Under the pieces are notes generated by a model. It worked only from the letters and a program-made list of their open reading frames with translations, was not told where the DNA came from and searched no databases. DNA of 64,000 nucleotides from Mesonia mobilis DSM 19841 (GTDB taxonomy: Bacteria; Bacteroidota; Bacteroidia; Flavobacteriales; Flavobacteriaceae). The position numbers and the translations under genes are program-made. Of the stretch, positions 36,537 through 45,023 are shown in pieces. Where the stretch lies: contig NZ_KE384014.1 of the NCBI RefSeq assembly GCF_000423405.1, forward strand, positions 34,408 through 98,407, written 5' to 3'. Positions within the stretch are counted from its first letter, which is position 1. Each line of letters opens with the position of its first letter.

Positions 36537-39500
36537 TTATTCATTTTCAAAATAAGTTAATTCGAATTTAGCGTTGAGGTAATTGTTGATCGCTTCAATA
36601 GCGGCAAGTTCTGTTTCGATCGAATTTCGAAGCATTTGGGTAAAAGCTGTATAATCGATCGCGCCTTCTTTGTATGCCAATAAAGCGCCGTTTTGCTGTT
36701 CTTGAGCTAACGGCAAAGCTTCTTGTAAATAGAAATCTTTCGATTTTTTCCATTTCATAAAACCTTGCAAGCTTTGCTGATAATTGATTTTTAATTGTTG
36801 CTGAATAAAATCGGCTTCATTCTGAGCGATTTGCTGCTGAATTTGAGCTGTTTTGACGCGTGTTTTCTCGCTTCCCGAAAACAACGGAATCGAAACTCCG
36901 GCTTGATACGTATAAAAACCGCTTTGGTTTTGCACTTCTTGAATCCCGTATTGTACATTAAACTTGGGTAATAGATCGGCTTTGGCGGCGCGATAATTAG
37001 CTGTAGAAGTTTCTAGTTTTTGCTCAGCAACTTGTAACGCAGGATGATTTTCTAAAGATTGCTCGATGATCAATTCGTCATCTGCCAAAATGAGTTCATC
37101 TTTAACGCCAAGAGTATTTTTACTATTCAGCCATAAATTCAGTTTTTGTAGTTCAATTAAATAATCGTCGTAAGCTTGTTCTTTTTTTATGGCAATTTGT
37201 AAGGCTTGATTTTTTGCTGAAGAAAATTCAAGTTTCGAAATCGCTTCCACTTCATAATTTAATTCTACCGCTGTTTTAAACTTGCTGTAAATAGAATCTA
37301 AGCGTTGGTATAACTGAAGTTTTTGTTTAGCGCTATAGGCCGATGTCCAGGCTTTTTTTACTTCTCGTTCGATTTCAAGTTGAGAAAGCGATAAGGCTTC
37401 TTCGGCTAATTTTACTTCAGCATTCATTAATTTTTTCTTGGCTGAAATACCTAACAAATCTATATTTTGTTGCCCAATATTTACCCACGTATAAACGCCT
37501 TGATTATCGTTAATTTCTTCTCCGCTTGTGTAAACTTTTGTGGTTCCTAAATCTAAAACATTGGCCTTTTTCGCTTGCTGTTGATTAATTTCTAATTGCT
37601 TGTTTTTTAATAACGGATAATTTTCCTCTGCCAGTTGAACGGCTTCATTTATTCCAATTTCTGTGATTCGTTGGTCTTGCGCATTTCCGTTTAATGGAAT
37701 GAAAAAGAAAATTACAATTCCCGCAATTGCAGTAGTTGTCAAGGATTTTGATGTACGTTCTTTTTTCTTCTCGATCCATTGATAGAGTATAGGAAGTATA
37801 AAAAGCGTAAGCAAGGTTGAAGTAATTAAACCACCAATCACTACCGTTGCTAAAGGTCGTTGCACTTCAGCTCCCGAGGATGCAGAAATGGCCATCGGTA
37901 AAAACCCTAATACATCGGTAAATGCAGTTAGCATAATAGGACGAACGCGACGTTTAGTCCCTTTTAGAATTCGGTTGGTAAGATTTTTTTCACCTTCTTC
38001 TTTCAATTCATTTAAACCATTGATCATTACCAATCCGTTTAAAACTGCCACTCCGAAAAGTACAATGAACCCAACGCCGGCAGAAATACTAAACGGCATA
38101 TCGCGTAACCAAAGCGCAAAAATACCGCCGATGGTTGCCATTGGGATGGCGAGATAAATCATTAAGGTTTCTGCAAAAGATTTTAAAGCGAAATAAATCA
38201 AAATGAAAATTAGCACCAAAGCAATGGGTACAACGGTTTGTAGTCGATTGCTGGCACGTTCAAAATTTTCAAAAGCACCGCCATAGCGAATGTAATAGCC
38301 GGCAGGTAATTTAAATTCTTCGTCTAGTTTTTGCTGAATATCTTCTACCACCGATTGTACATCGCGATTTCGAATATTTATCCCAACATAAGTACGCCGG
38401 TTGGTATTGTCGCGACTAATTTGCATAGGTCCCGGTTGGTAACTAATATTGGCGATTTCCCGCAGCGGGATTTGATTTCCGTTAGGTAAATCTACATACA
38501 GATTTTCTACATTCTGGATGTTTTTTCGTTCACTTTCTGCCAGGCGAACGACCAGATCGTAGCGTTTTTCACCTTCAAAAATAACTCCGGCTTTACCTCC
38601 GGCAAATGCTGTTTGAATAAGCGTATTCAGTTTATTAATTTGTAAGCCGTATTGCGCTAGTTTGTTACGATTGTAATTAACGGTGATTTGTGGTAAACCG
38701 GTGGTGGCTTCCACTTTCATATCGGCAACGCCATCTACACTCGCTATAATTTTTCCCATTTCTTTGGCTTTGTCTGCCAAAACTTGTAAATCTTCCCCGA
38801 AAAGTTTAATGGCAACGTCTTCCCGAACACCCGAAAGTAATTCGTTAAAACGCATTTCGATAGGTTGTGTAAATTCGTAGGAAACGCCGGGAATTACGCT
38901 AATATCTTCTTTAATATTAGCGATGAGTTCTTCTTTAGTTGAAGCGGAAGTCCATTCTGATTTTGGCTTCAGGATAATGAATGTATCAGAAATATCCATT
39001 GGCATTGGGTCGGTAGGAACATCTGCGACGCCAATACGACTAATTACCGATTTTGCTTCGGGATAATTTGCTTTGATAATTTTTTGAACTTTGGTAGTAG
39101 TTTCCATCATTTCTGAAAGGGAACTCCCCGGTTTTAAAATCACGTGAAAAGCAATATCACCTTCATCGAGCTGCGGAATAAATTCACCGCCCATTTTGGT
39201 AAAAGTAAAAATGGCTAAAGCCAAAACGAGGATAGAGCTTCCGATGATCCATTTTCCTTTGGAAAGACTTTTTAGCAAAGCTTTTTCATAATTACGTTCT
39301 ACCCAAAACACAAATTTATCTCCCCAAGAAGGTTTAGATTTTTTCGGAACTCTAATAAATAAAGCCGAAATCATAGGAACGTAAGTTAAACAAAGAATCA
39401 TCGCGCCGATCATCGCAAAAATAAAGGTGAGCGCCATCGGTCTAAACATTTTGCCTTCAACGCCTTCTAATGCTAGAATCGGAATAAAAACGATCATAAT

Positions 39501-40868
39501 AATGAGTTGTCCAAAAAAGGCTGAATTCATCATTTTTTTAGAAGCTTTCGCAGTAATTTCATTTCGGTTTTCAGAAGTGATTTCTACTTGTTTTTTCTTT
39601 ACATAAGCATAAAGGAAGAAAACCGTACTTTCTACAATAATCACCGCGCCGTCAACGATAATTCCGAAGTCAATCGCGCCCAAACTCATTAAGTTTGCCC
39701 AAACATCAAAGACATTCATCAAAATAAAAGCAAACAATAACGCTAGCGGAATCGTAGAAGCAACGATCAATCCGCCGCGCCAATTCCCTAATAAAAGTAC
39801 GAGTATGAAAATAACGATAAGTCCGCCTTCGATGAGGTTATTTTTAATTGTTCCGGTGGTTTCAGCAATAAGATCACTTCGGTCTAAAAAAGGTTGAATA
39901 TGAACACCTTCGGGCAAAGATTTTTCGATTTGCTGCATACGCTCTTTTACGCGAGTAATTACCTCGTTAGAATTTGCGCCTTTCAGCATTAAGATCATTC
40001 CGCCAACGGCTTCGCCTTTTCCATCTTTGGTTAAAGCTCCGTAGCGAACGGCATTACCGATTTTTACTTCAGCAACATCTTTAATTTTTATGGGAATTCC
40101 GTTTTCATTTTTAATCACCATTTGCCGAATATCGTCGAGGTTCCTTGCCAAACCTTCACCACGAATAAAATTAGCCTGATGATTTTTTTCAATGTAAGCG
40201 CCGCCCGTGTTTTGATTATTTTGCTGTAGCGCAGAAAATACTTCAGCAATGCTCATACCGATCGCTTTCAATTCTTCAGGTTGTACGGCGACTTCGTATT
40301 GTTTAATCTTTCCGCCAAAGGCATTTACTTCAACCACGCCGGGAACTAAGGACATTTGCCGACGAATGATCCAATCTTGAAAACTACGTAAATCGGTACT
40401 CGAATATTCATTTTTATACTCGTCTTCAACTTCTAAAGTATATTGATAAATTTCGCCAAGACCAGTAGAAATTGGTCCCATCGTAGGTTTACCAAAACCT
40501 TCGGGAATTTCTTCTTGAACTTCGATTAGTTTTTCGGCTACCAATTGTCGTGGAAGATACGTGCCGGCTTTGTCTTCAAAAACAATGGTGACGACCGATA
40601 GGCCGAAACGCGAAACCGATCGAATTTCTTTTACCTGCGGAAGATTACTCATCGCGACCTCAACAGGATAGGTGACAAATTGCTCAATATCTTCGGTGCC
40701 TAAATTGGGCGCTTGGGTAATTACTTGTACTTGATTATTGGTAATATCGGGGTTGGCATCGACAGGAACTTGGCGCATACTCCAAATACCAAAACCGATC
40801 CACGCGATCATTAGCAAGCCAATGATCATTTTATTGCGTATCGAAAAATCAATGATTTTGTTAATCAT
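36537..40868 (-). CDS. CzcA-type heavy-metal RND pump fused to a TolC-like channel domain
   Basis: The 1443-residue protein starts as an HME-RND pump: MINKIIDFSIRNKMIIGLLM, VPVDANPDITNNQVQVIT, and the proton-relay helix IDFGIIVDGAVIIVES with the Asp-Asp-Glu set of CzcA/CnrA pumps for divalent ions. After the last pump helix, at about residue 1043, comes a hydrophobic stretch AIAGIVIFFFIPLNGNAQ that looks like an internal signal peptide. Then follows a TolC-like outer-membrane efflux domain to the end (NEAVQLAEENYPLLKNKQLE ... NSIETELAAIEAINNYLNAK). Known Bacteroidota CzcA homologues show the same fusion. Metal specificity is inferred (Co/Zn/Cd or Ni). Confidence 0.93.
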   Translation of the reverse strand: MINKIIDFSIRNKMIIGLLMIAWIGFGIWSMRQVPVDANPDITNNQVQVITQAPNLGTEDIEQFVTYPVEVAMSNLPQVKEIRSVSRFGLSVVTIVFEDKAGTYLPRQLVAEKLIEVQEEIPEGFGKPTMGPISTGLGEIYQYTLEVEDEYKNEYSSTDLRSFQDWIIRRQMSLVPGVVEVNAFGGKIKQYEVAVQPEELKAIGMSIAEVFSALQQNNQNTGGAYIEKNHQANFIRGEGLARNLDDIRQMVIKNENGIPIKIKDVAEVKIGNAVRYGALTKDGKGEAVGGMILMLKGANSNEVITRVKERMQQIEKSLPEGVHIQPFLDRSDLIAETTGTIKNNLIEGGLIVIFILVLLLGNWRGGLIVASTIPLALLFAFILMNVFDVWANLMSLGAIDFGIIVDGAVIIVESTVFFLYAYVKKKQVEITSENRNEITAKASKKMMNSAFFGQLIIMIVFIPILALEGVEGKMFRPMALTFIFAMIGAMILCLTYVPMISALFIRVPKKSKPSWGDKFVFWVERNYEKALLKSLSKGKWIIGSSILVLALAIFTFTKMGGEFIPQLDEGDIAFHVILKPGSSLSEMMETTTKVQKIIKANYPEAKSVISRIGVADVPTDPMPMDISDTFIILKPKSEWTSASTKEELIANIKEDISVIPGVSYEFTQPIEMRFNELLSGVREDVAIKLFGEDLQVLADKAKEMGKIIASVDGVADMKVEATTGLPQITVNYNRNKLAQYGLQINKLNTLIQTAFAGGKAGVIFEGEKRYDLVVRLAESERKNIQNVENLYVDLPNGNQIPLREIANISYQPGPMQISRDNTNRRTYVGINIRNRDVQSVVEDIQQKLDEEFKLPAGYYIRYGGAFENFERASNRLQTVVPIALVLIFILIYFALKSFAETLMIYLAIPMATIGGIFALWLRDMPFSISAGVGFIVLFGVAVLNGLVMINGLNELKEEGEKNLTNRILKGTKRRVRPIMLTAFTDVLGFLPMAISASSGAEVQRPLATVVIGGLITSTLLTLFILPILYQWIEKKKERTSKSLTTTAIAGIVIFFFIPLNGNAQDQRITEIGINEAVQLAEENYPLLKNKQLEINQQQAKKANVLDLGTTKVYTSGEEINDNQGVYTWVNIGQQNIDLLGISAKKKLMNAEVKLAEEALSLSQLEIEREVKKAWTSAYSAKQKLQLYQRLDSIYSKFKTAVELNYEVEAISKLEFSSAKNQALQIAIKKEQAYDDYLIELQKLNLWLNSKNTLGVKDELILADDELIIEQSLENHPALQVAEQKLETSTANYRAAKADLLPKFNVQYGIQEVQNQSGFYTYQAGVSIPLFSGSEKTRVKTAQIQQQIAQNEADFIQQQLKINYQQSLQGFMKWKKSKDFYLQEALPLAQEQQNGALLAYKEGAIDYTAFTQMLRNSIETELAAIEAINNYLNAKFELTYFENE

Positions 40869-40919
40869 GAAAATGTGATGTTTTAATTTTTTACATTAAA
40901 TAGGAGGGAAGCAATTATT

Positions 40920-40956
40920 TATTCAATTTGAATACAGGAGTTTCTTCAGACTGAAG
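40920..40956. promoter_or_regulatory. Pair of palindromes upstream of the CzcA-type pump
   Basis: TATTCAATTTGAATA (40920-40934) and CTTCAGACTGAAG (40944-40956) are each perfect palindromes around a single central base. They lie 52-88 bases before the pump start and could be operators. Confidence 0.35.
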
Positions 40957-40994
40957 TAATTTAACTATATGCCTTTTGTTATCAGATGTTCTAT

Positions 40995-41064
40995 GAAATT
41001 CCGAATCAAATCAGGAATGACGAAAAGTAAATACATTTAGCACTTCGACAGGCTCAGTGCGACA
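40995..41064. repeat. Dispersed repeats
   Basis: AATTCCGAATCAAATCAGGA (41000 region) is a diverged relative of the copies at 6290 and 34366. Directly after it, CACTTCGACAGGCTCAGTGC (41041-41060) is a second type of near-palindromic unit. Both are in the 255-base gap between the pump and DUF6660 genes. Confidence 0.5.
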
Positions 41065-41122
41065 AAATCGAATTGAATAATATGCTTCTTTTGAGGAGGT
41101 TTTTCAGTGAATTACTGAAAAA

Positions 41123-41443
41123 TTATGCGTGGCGTGGAAGTTGTAAAATACGGTTTTGAATTTCTTTACCGGTATTTTCAAAAAGGAGAAAAGTTGCTGT
41201 AGAAATTTCTGGGGTGATCATTTTAAATTCAGAAAGCTGTACGTCGATCACGTGAATATGACAGCAATGGCATTGACAAAAAGGCGAACATAGATCTGAT
41301 GAATGTTCGTGATCTTGATGCCCGTCTTCTGAAGATGTTAGATGAATACCACTTTGCTCTTCTAAATCTGCCACATTATCGTTGCAGGGCATAAAATTAA
41401 GCCCAAAAATGTAGATCGCTAATATGGCGGTAATGATTTTCAT
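41123..41443 (-). CDS. DUF6660-like His/Cys-rich secreted protein
   Basis: From ATG 41443 the protein has 106 residues and a signal peptide (MKIITAILAIYIFGLNF). An earlier in-frame ATG at 41506 would add a Pro/Ser-rich extension and overlap the upstream gene, so 41443 is chosen. The middle is loaded with likely metal ligands: DGHQDHEHSSDLCSPFCQCH then CCHIHV. This matches the small DUF6660 proteins found in Bacteroidota metal-efflux clusters. It may bind copper or zinc in the periplasm for the pump encoded next on the strand. Confidence 0.75.
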   Translation of the reverse strand: MKIITAILAIYIFGLNFMPCNDNVADLEEQSGIHLTSSEDGHQDHEHSSDLCSPFCQCHCCHIHVIDVQLSEFKMITPEISTATFLLFENTGKEIQNRILQLPRHA

Positions 41444-41498
41444 GGATTTCAAATATATAAAAAATCTTGTAGGTGGACTCGGTAAGGATGAAGAAGTA

Positions 41499-41963
41499 TT
41501 AGTCATTTTCTAATGCTTTATTGATCCAATTTTTTAAAGTTTTAACCTCAGCAAGCGAAAGATTTGCATCTTGGTGTAATAACAAATATGATTTTAGAGG
41601 CATTTCTTTAGCTTCAACTTCTTCTAAAATTTCTTTAAGAGCGTGCTGTTTTTTTTGATGTGAAAGTTTTCCCCATTCAGAAAAATTAAGATGTTTTTTT
41701 CCATCTTCTACGTGTTCGGCTAAATAATAGTTAACAAGAGTGATTTTATCATACCAAGGATATGATGTATTGTTAAAATGACAATCGTAACAAGAAGTTT
41801 TTAGAATACTCATGACTTCAGCAGGAACATTTTCGACTTTTGCAATATCAGTATCAGGGACTTGTTGATAAGTGTTTTCTTCCGGACCAAAAAACTGAGC
41901 AATAATAAACACTGCAATTAATATAATTAGAATGATATTGAAGGTCTTTTTTCTTGAAGCCAT
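41499..41963 (-). CDS. Haem-binding domain (c-type) membrane protein
   Basis: The 154-residue protein has an N-terminal membrane anchor (FNIILIILIAVFIIAQFF) and a haem-binding domain (Haem_bd, PF14376 type) with the CxxCH site CYDCHFNNTSYPWYDK. The domain then continues with VEDGKKHLNFSEWGKLS and LLLHQDANLSLAEVKTLKNWI. It likely carries one covalent haem in the periplasm and may pass electrons. It lies between the DUF3570 and DUF6660 genes on the same strand. Confidence 0.85.
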   Translation of the reverse strand: MASRKKTFNIILIILIAVFIIAQFFGPEENTYQQVPDTDIAKVENVPAEVMSILKTSCYDCHFNNTSYPWYDKITLVNYYLAEHVEDGKKHLNFSEWGKLSHQKKQHALKEILEEVEAKEMPLKSYLLLHQDANLSLAEVKTLKNWINKALEND

Positions 41964-41993
41964 TTTCTGTTGTTTTACAATTTAATGAATTCT

Positions 41994-43310
41994 CTAATAT
42001 ACTATGAAATTGAAACCGCCTGATATAATATTTGCATTTAAACCAGTATTACGCTCGTAATAGTGGTAATTAAGGTCGATACTTTTTAAGGCTAACTTCC
42101 AAAGATGAAAGCCGGTAAAAATATCTGTATATGTCACACCTAAACCATATTGATTGGCTGTGAATTTAGATAAGTCGTAATCTGAGGTATAAAATTGATC
42201 TGTAGATAAATGTTGCTCGTAAGGAGCAAAATAATCTGCTGCCGATTGAGAATAAAATCTGTAAGACGGAATTATTGTAAATTTACTACTAATTTTTGTG
42301 GGTATTTCAATTTTTGCGGTATGTGAGGTAATACCCCAATCGTCGTTGTAAAAACGATAATAAGTTCTGAATACAAAAGTTTCGTTGAGGTAATAGTTTA
42401 ACCTGCCGCCAAGCGCTAGTTTAAAACGAGTATCGGGTAAAAGCTCATTAGCGTCTGCAAGCTGAAAATTCTCAATAAACGAATCTTCAACATCGGCGAA
42501 ATAAACTCGCTGAAATGGAGTAGAAAGTAAACCTTGTTGCTGCACAACATCTACTAATAAACTTCCTTGCGCACGTTTAGAGAGAATTTGTGAAAAGCTT
42601 AAACCTAAGGAATAAGAGTTTCTACTTTCATCTGAAAATTCATTGAAAATAGGCGCATAATTAGTGTTGCCGGTAATTGTATGAGCATTGAATAAATTAC
42701 TGTTTAAACCGCTTCCGTTTTCTGAAAATGGGCGTAATTCATAAGGATAAATAGAATTCCACGTATCTAAATACACATTGACATTGACAGAGATTTCTGT
42801 ATTTTTCTCATTGAAAAGTTGCGTGTAGCTTCCGCCAAAACCTAAAGAGAAATAATCATATTCTGAAGAAACTGAAAGTTTTGTGCTCCAAATTTTATTG
42901 CGATCATCAGAATTATGAGTAAAAGTTCCCGTTAAGTTTGTCCACATATCGCTAGAAGAAGCTCCGGTACTTTCTACAAAAGGATCTGCAGGTTGATTGC
43001 CGTCAAACGGATTAATATTACTGGAAGAAGCAGAAGTATAAGCAGAAACTCCGCCATCTATCGTCAATACATCATCATCGTTTAAAGGAATAGAAACGAC
43101 AATGGTTGGTGTCACATCGGTTAATTTTTCTGTACCAATTCCGCCAGAAACTGCCGCATTATTACCGTCTTGCGTGTAGTAACTCGCCAGAAAATCTACT
43201 TCAGTAGTTTCTAAAACTCTTTTTTTGTAGGTTGCTACAGAATCTGTTGCTTGTTGTGCAAAACCTGCAAAACCAAAAAGTGATACTATGATAAATGTTA
43301 TTTGCTTCAT
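41994..43310 (-). CDS. DUF3570 outer-membrane beta-barrel protein
   Basis: The 438-residue protein has a signal peptide ending in GFAQQ and consists mostly of long amphipathic strands ending in the aromatic NIISGGFNFIVY, as expected of an outer-membrane barrel. It belongs to DUF3570. Residues 114-121 read STGASSSD, close to the SGAT-type site that ApbE flavinylates in other proteins, and a similar Ser/Thr-rich segment lies at 89-98. The ApbE gene is two genes upstream in the same operon. Covalent FMN on this protein is my inference. Confidence 0.8.
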   Translation of the reverse strand: MKQITFIIVSLFGFAGFAQQATDSVATYKKRVLETTEVDFLASYYTQDGNNAAVSGGIGTEKLTDVTPTIVVSIPLNDDDVLTIDGGVSAYTSASSSNINPFDGNQPADPFVESTGASSSDMWTNLTGTFTHNSDDRNKIWSTKLSVSSEYDYFSLGFGGSYTQLFNEKNTEISVNVNVYLDTWNSIYPYELRPFSENGSGLNSNLFNAHTITGNTNYAPIFNEFSDESRNSYSLGLSFSQILSKRAQGSLLVDVVQQQGLLSTPFQRVYFADVEDSFIENFQLADANELLPDTRFKLALGGRLNYYLNETFVFRTYYRFYNDDWGITSHTAKIEIPTKISSKFTIIPSYRFYSQSAADYFAPYEQHLSTDQFYTSDYDLSKFTANQYGLGVTYTDIFTGFHLWKLALKSIDLNYHYYERNTGLNANIISGGFNFIVY

Positions 43311-43315
43311 AACTT

Positions 43316-43528
43316 TTAATTACAACCGCAACCACCGCCGGTTTTTCCGCCATTAGCTCCCGCTGCAGCTTCACGATAAGCTTGGAAATTAGTTTCGAAT
43401 CGATCTGATTTTTTGGTTTTTCCCAACATCATTTGCGGGTCGTTGAGGTAAACCTTTTCGTATTCTTTTACTACCGTACAAGAACTCGCTCCGGCAATAA
43501 GTAGCGTGATGACTATAAATTTTTTCAT
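43316..43528 (-). CDS. DUF4266 small lipoprotein with CGC tail
   Basis: The 70-residue product has a lipoprotein signal (lipobox SSC, Cys17) and the conserved core VYLNDPQMML. The C terminus REAAAGANGGKTGGGCGCN is Gly-rich and ends with a Cys-Gly-Cys pair. That tail is typical of DUF4266 and may be a metal or thiol redox site. Its start overlaps the apbE stop by 4 bases. Confidence 0.85.
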   Translation of the reverse strand: MKKFIVITLLIAGASSCTVVKEYEKVYLNDPQMMLGKTKKSDRFETNFQAYREAAAGANGGKTGGGCGCN

Positions 43529-44511
43529 GACTTTGTGTTTATTTCTATATTAGACGAGGTGAAAATATTTCCCTGATCGTCGATAAGAATACATTCTACT
43601 TTAGGTAATTGATTAATTCTATTTAAGCCTACTTCTTTTCCCATCACAAAAATGGAGGTCGCTAAAGCGTCTGCCAATTCTGCTTTTGGAGCAAAAACAG
43701 TTGCACTTATAATTCCGCTTGAAGGGTAACCGGTTCTTGGGTCGATAATGTGCGTATATCTTTTTCCGTTGAAATTGACATACTTTTCGTAATTACCAGA
43801 AGTCACGACGGCTTCATTGTTAAGCGGTAAAAGAGCAAAGGCTTTATTTTTATTCATCGGGTTGGTAATGGCTACTTTCCAAGATTCACCATTGGGTTGC
43901 TTTCCCCAAGTATTCATATCTCCAGAAGCATTGATAATACCGGCAACAACTCCTTTACTAATCAACAAATTTTTGGCTTTATCTGCTGCATAACCTTTAC
44001 CAATGCCGCCAAAACCAATTTTCATTCCTTCTAGTTTTAGAAAAACAGTCGATTTTTCTTCATCGATCACAATATTTTGAAAGCCAACTTTACTTACCGA
44101 ATTTTTAATTGCTTCATCAGAAGGCATCTGCTTCATACTTCCGTCAAATTTCCAGATTTTATCCATCGAGGCGTAACTTATATCGAAAGCTCCATCGGTT
44201 AATTGAGAAATTTTTTTGGCACGTTTAATAAGCTTAATTAATTCTGAATTTACTTTTACGGCTTGCAAACCAGCATTTTTATTAATGGCCGAAGTTTGAG
44301 AGTCGGGATCCCAAGAAGAAATGAGTTTTTCTATTCTTGAAATTTCTTTAACGGCTAAATCTATATGTTTATGAGCTTCAACAGAATCTTGTGCAACTAC
44401 AGTAATATCAAAACGGCTGCCCATTAATTTGAGCGTTCGCTTGTATATTTGTTGCGAAAAGGCTTGTACACCAATACTTAGAAAGATGAAGAGAAACAGT
44501 TTTTTCAGCAT
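43525..44511 (-). CDS. apbE: FAD:protein FMN transferase (ApbE)
   Basis: The 328-residue exported protein (signal ending AFSQQ) has the ApbE fold with MGSRFDITVVAQD, GGIGKGYAADKAKNLL, NASGDMNTWG, and the active-site stretch THIIDPRTGYPSSG followed by ELADALATSIFVMG. ApbE attaches FMN to Ser/Thr of target proteins outside the cytoplasm, using FAD and Mg2+. Which protein it serves here is unknown; the DUF3570 protein is the best candidate. It overlaps the thioredoxin gene by one base. Confidence 0.93.
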   Translation of the reverse strand: MLKKLFLFIFLSIGVQAFSQQIYKRTLKLMGSRFDITVVAQDSVEAHKHIDLAVKEISRIEKLISSWDPDSQTSAINKNAGLQAVKVNSELIKLIKRAKKISQLTDGAFDISYASMDKIWKFDGSMKQMPSDEAIKNSVSKVGFQNIVIDEEKSTVFLKLEGMKIGFGGIGKGYAADKAKNLLISKGVVAGIINASGDMNTWGKQPNGESWKVAITNPMNKNKAFALLPLNNEAVVTSGNYEKYVNFNGKRYTHIIDPRTGYPSSGIISATVFAPKAELADALATSIFVMGKEVGLNRINQLPKVECILIDDQGNIFTSSNIEINTKS

Positions 44512-44948
44512 TATTTTAAGAAAGAGTTGAGGTGATCTATATATTCTTTCGGACTCATATTTTTATATCCGGTTTGCCCTAACACTTTTCCTGTTTTGTC
44601 TAAAATCACTACAAAAGGGAAGTAACCGTTAGGATTATATTTTTCTGCCAGCTGATCGTTTTTTGCTTGTTGATCTTTTGGTAAAGCATTTTTACTGCGC
44701 TTAGGGAAGTCTGCCTGAAGCATTACGAAATGATTTTCAGCATAATTTTTAAACTTAGTTGTACTCCAAACATTACGATCTAATTTTATACAAGGCGCGC
44801 ACCAATCTGATCCTTGAAAAACAAGAATAATTGGAAGATCTTTTTCGGCTGAATTTTTTTGAGCTTCTTTAAAATCTAATTTCCAGTCTTGTGCGAAAGA
44901 GCAAAAACTTAAGAGTAGAAAGCTGATAATGATGATCTTATTCTTCAT
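44511..44948 (-). CDS. Periplasmic thioredoxin-like protein
   Basis: The 145-residue protein has a signal peptide (FCSFAQ) and a thioredoxin fold with the active site SDWCAPCIKLD. The rest fits the DUF255/thioredoxin_7 type, with FPFVVILDKTGKVLGQTGY. It is the first gene of the four-gene unit with apbE, DUF4266 and DUF3570, and is likely to hold Cys pairs, possibly those of the DUF4266 tail, in the reduced state. A possible promoter (TACTTTTA, plus 44962-44969) and a direct repeat lie upstream. Confidence 0.9.
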   Translation of the reverse strand: MKNKIIIISFLLLSFCSFAQDWKLDFKEAQKNSAEKDLPIILVFQGSDWCAPCIKLDRNVWSTTKFKNYAENHFVMLQADFPKRSKNALPKDQQAKNDQLAEKYNPNGYFPFVVILDKTGKVLGQTGYKNMSPKEYIDHLNSFLK

Positions 44949-44961
44949 TTCTTTTTTATTT

Positions 44962-45021
44962 TAAAAGTACGAAGAATACGTAATGAAGTGTTTTTTCTTT
45001 CCTTAAGATTCGCTTAAGATT
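44962..45021 (-). promoter_or_regulatory. Candidate response-regulator operator and promoter
   Basis: Two identical 9-mers CTTAAGATT (45002-45010 and 45013-45021) are 11 bp apart, the spacing used by OmpR/PhoB-type regulators. On the minus strand they lie 30-60 bases upstream of a near-consensus -7 element TACTTTTA (44962-44969), ahead of the thioredoxin-apbE operon and right behind the histidine kinase gene. Confidence 0.45.
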
Positions 45022-45023
45022 TT

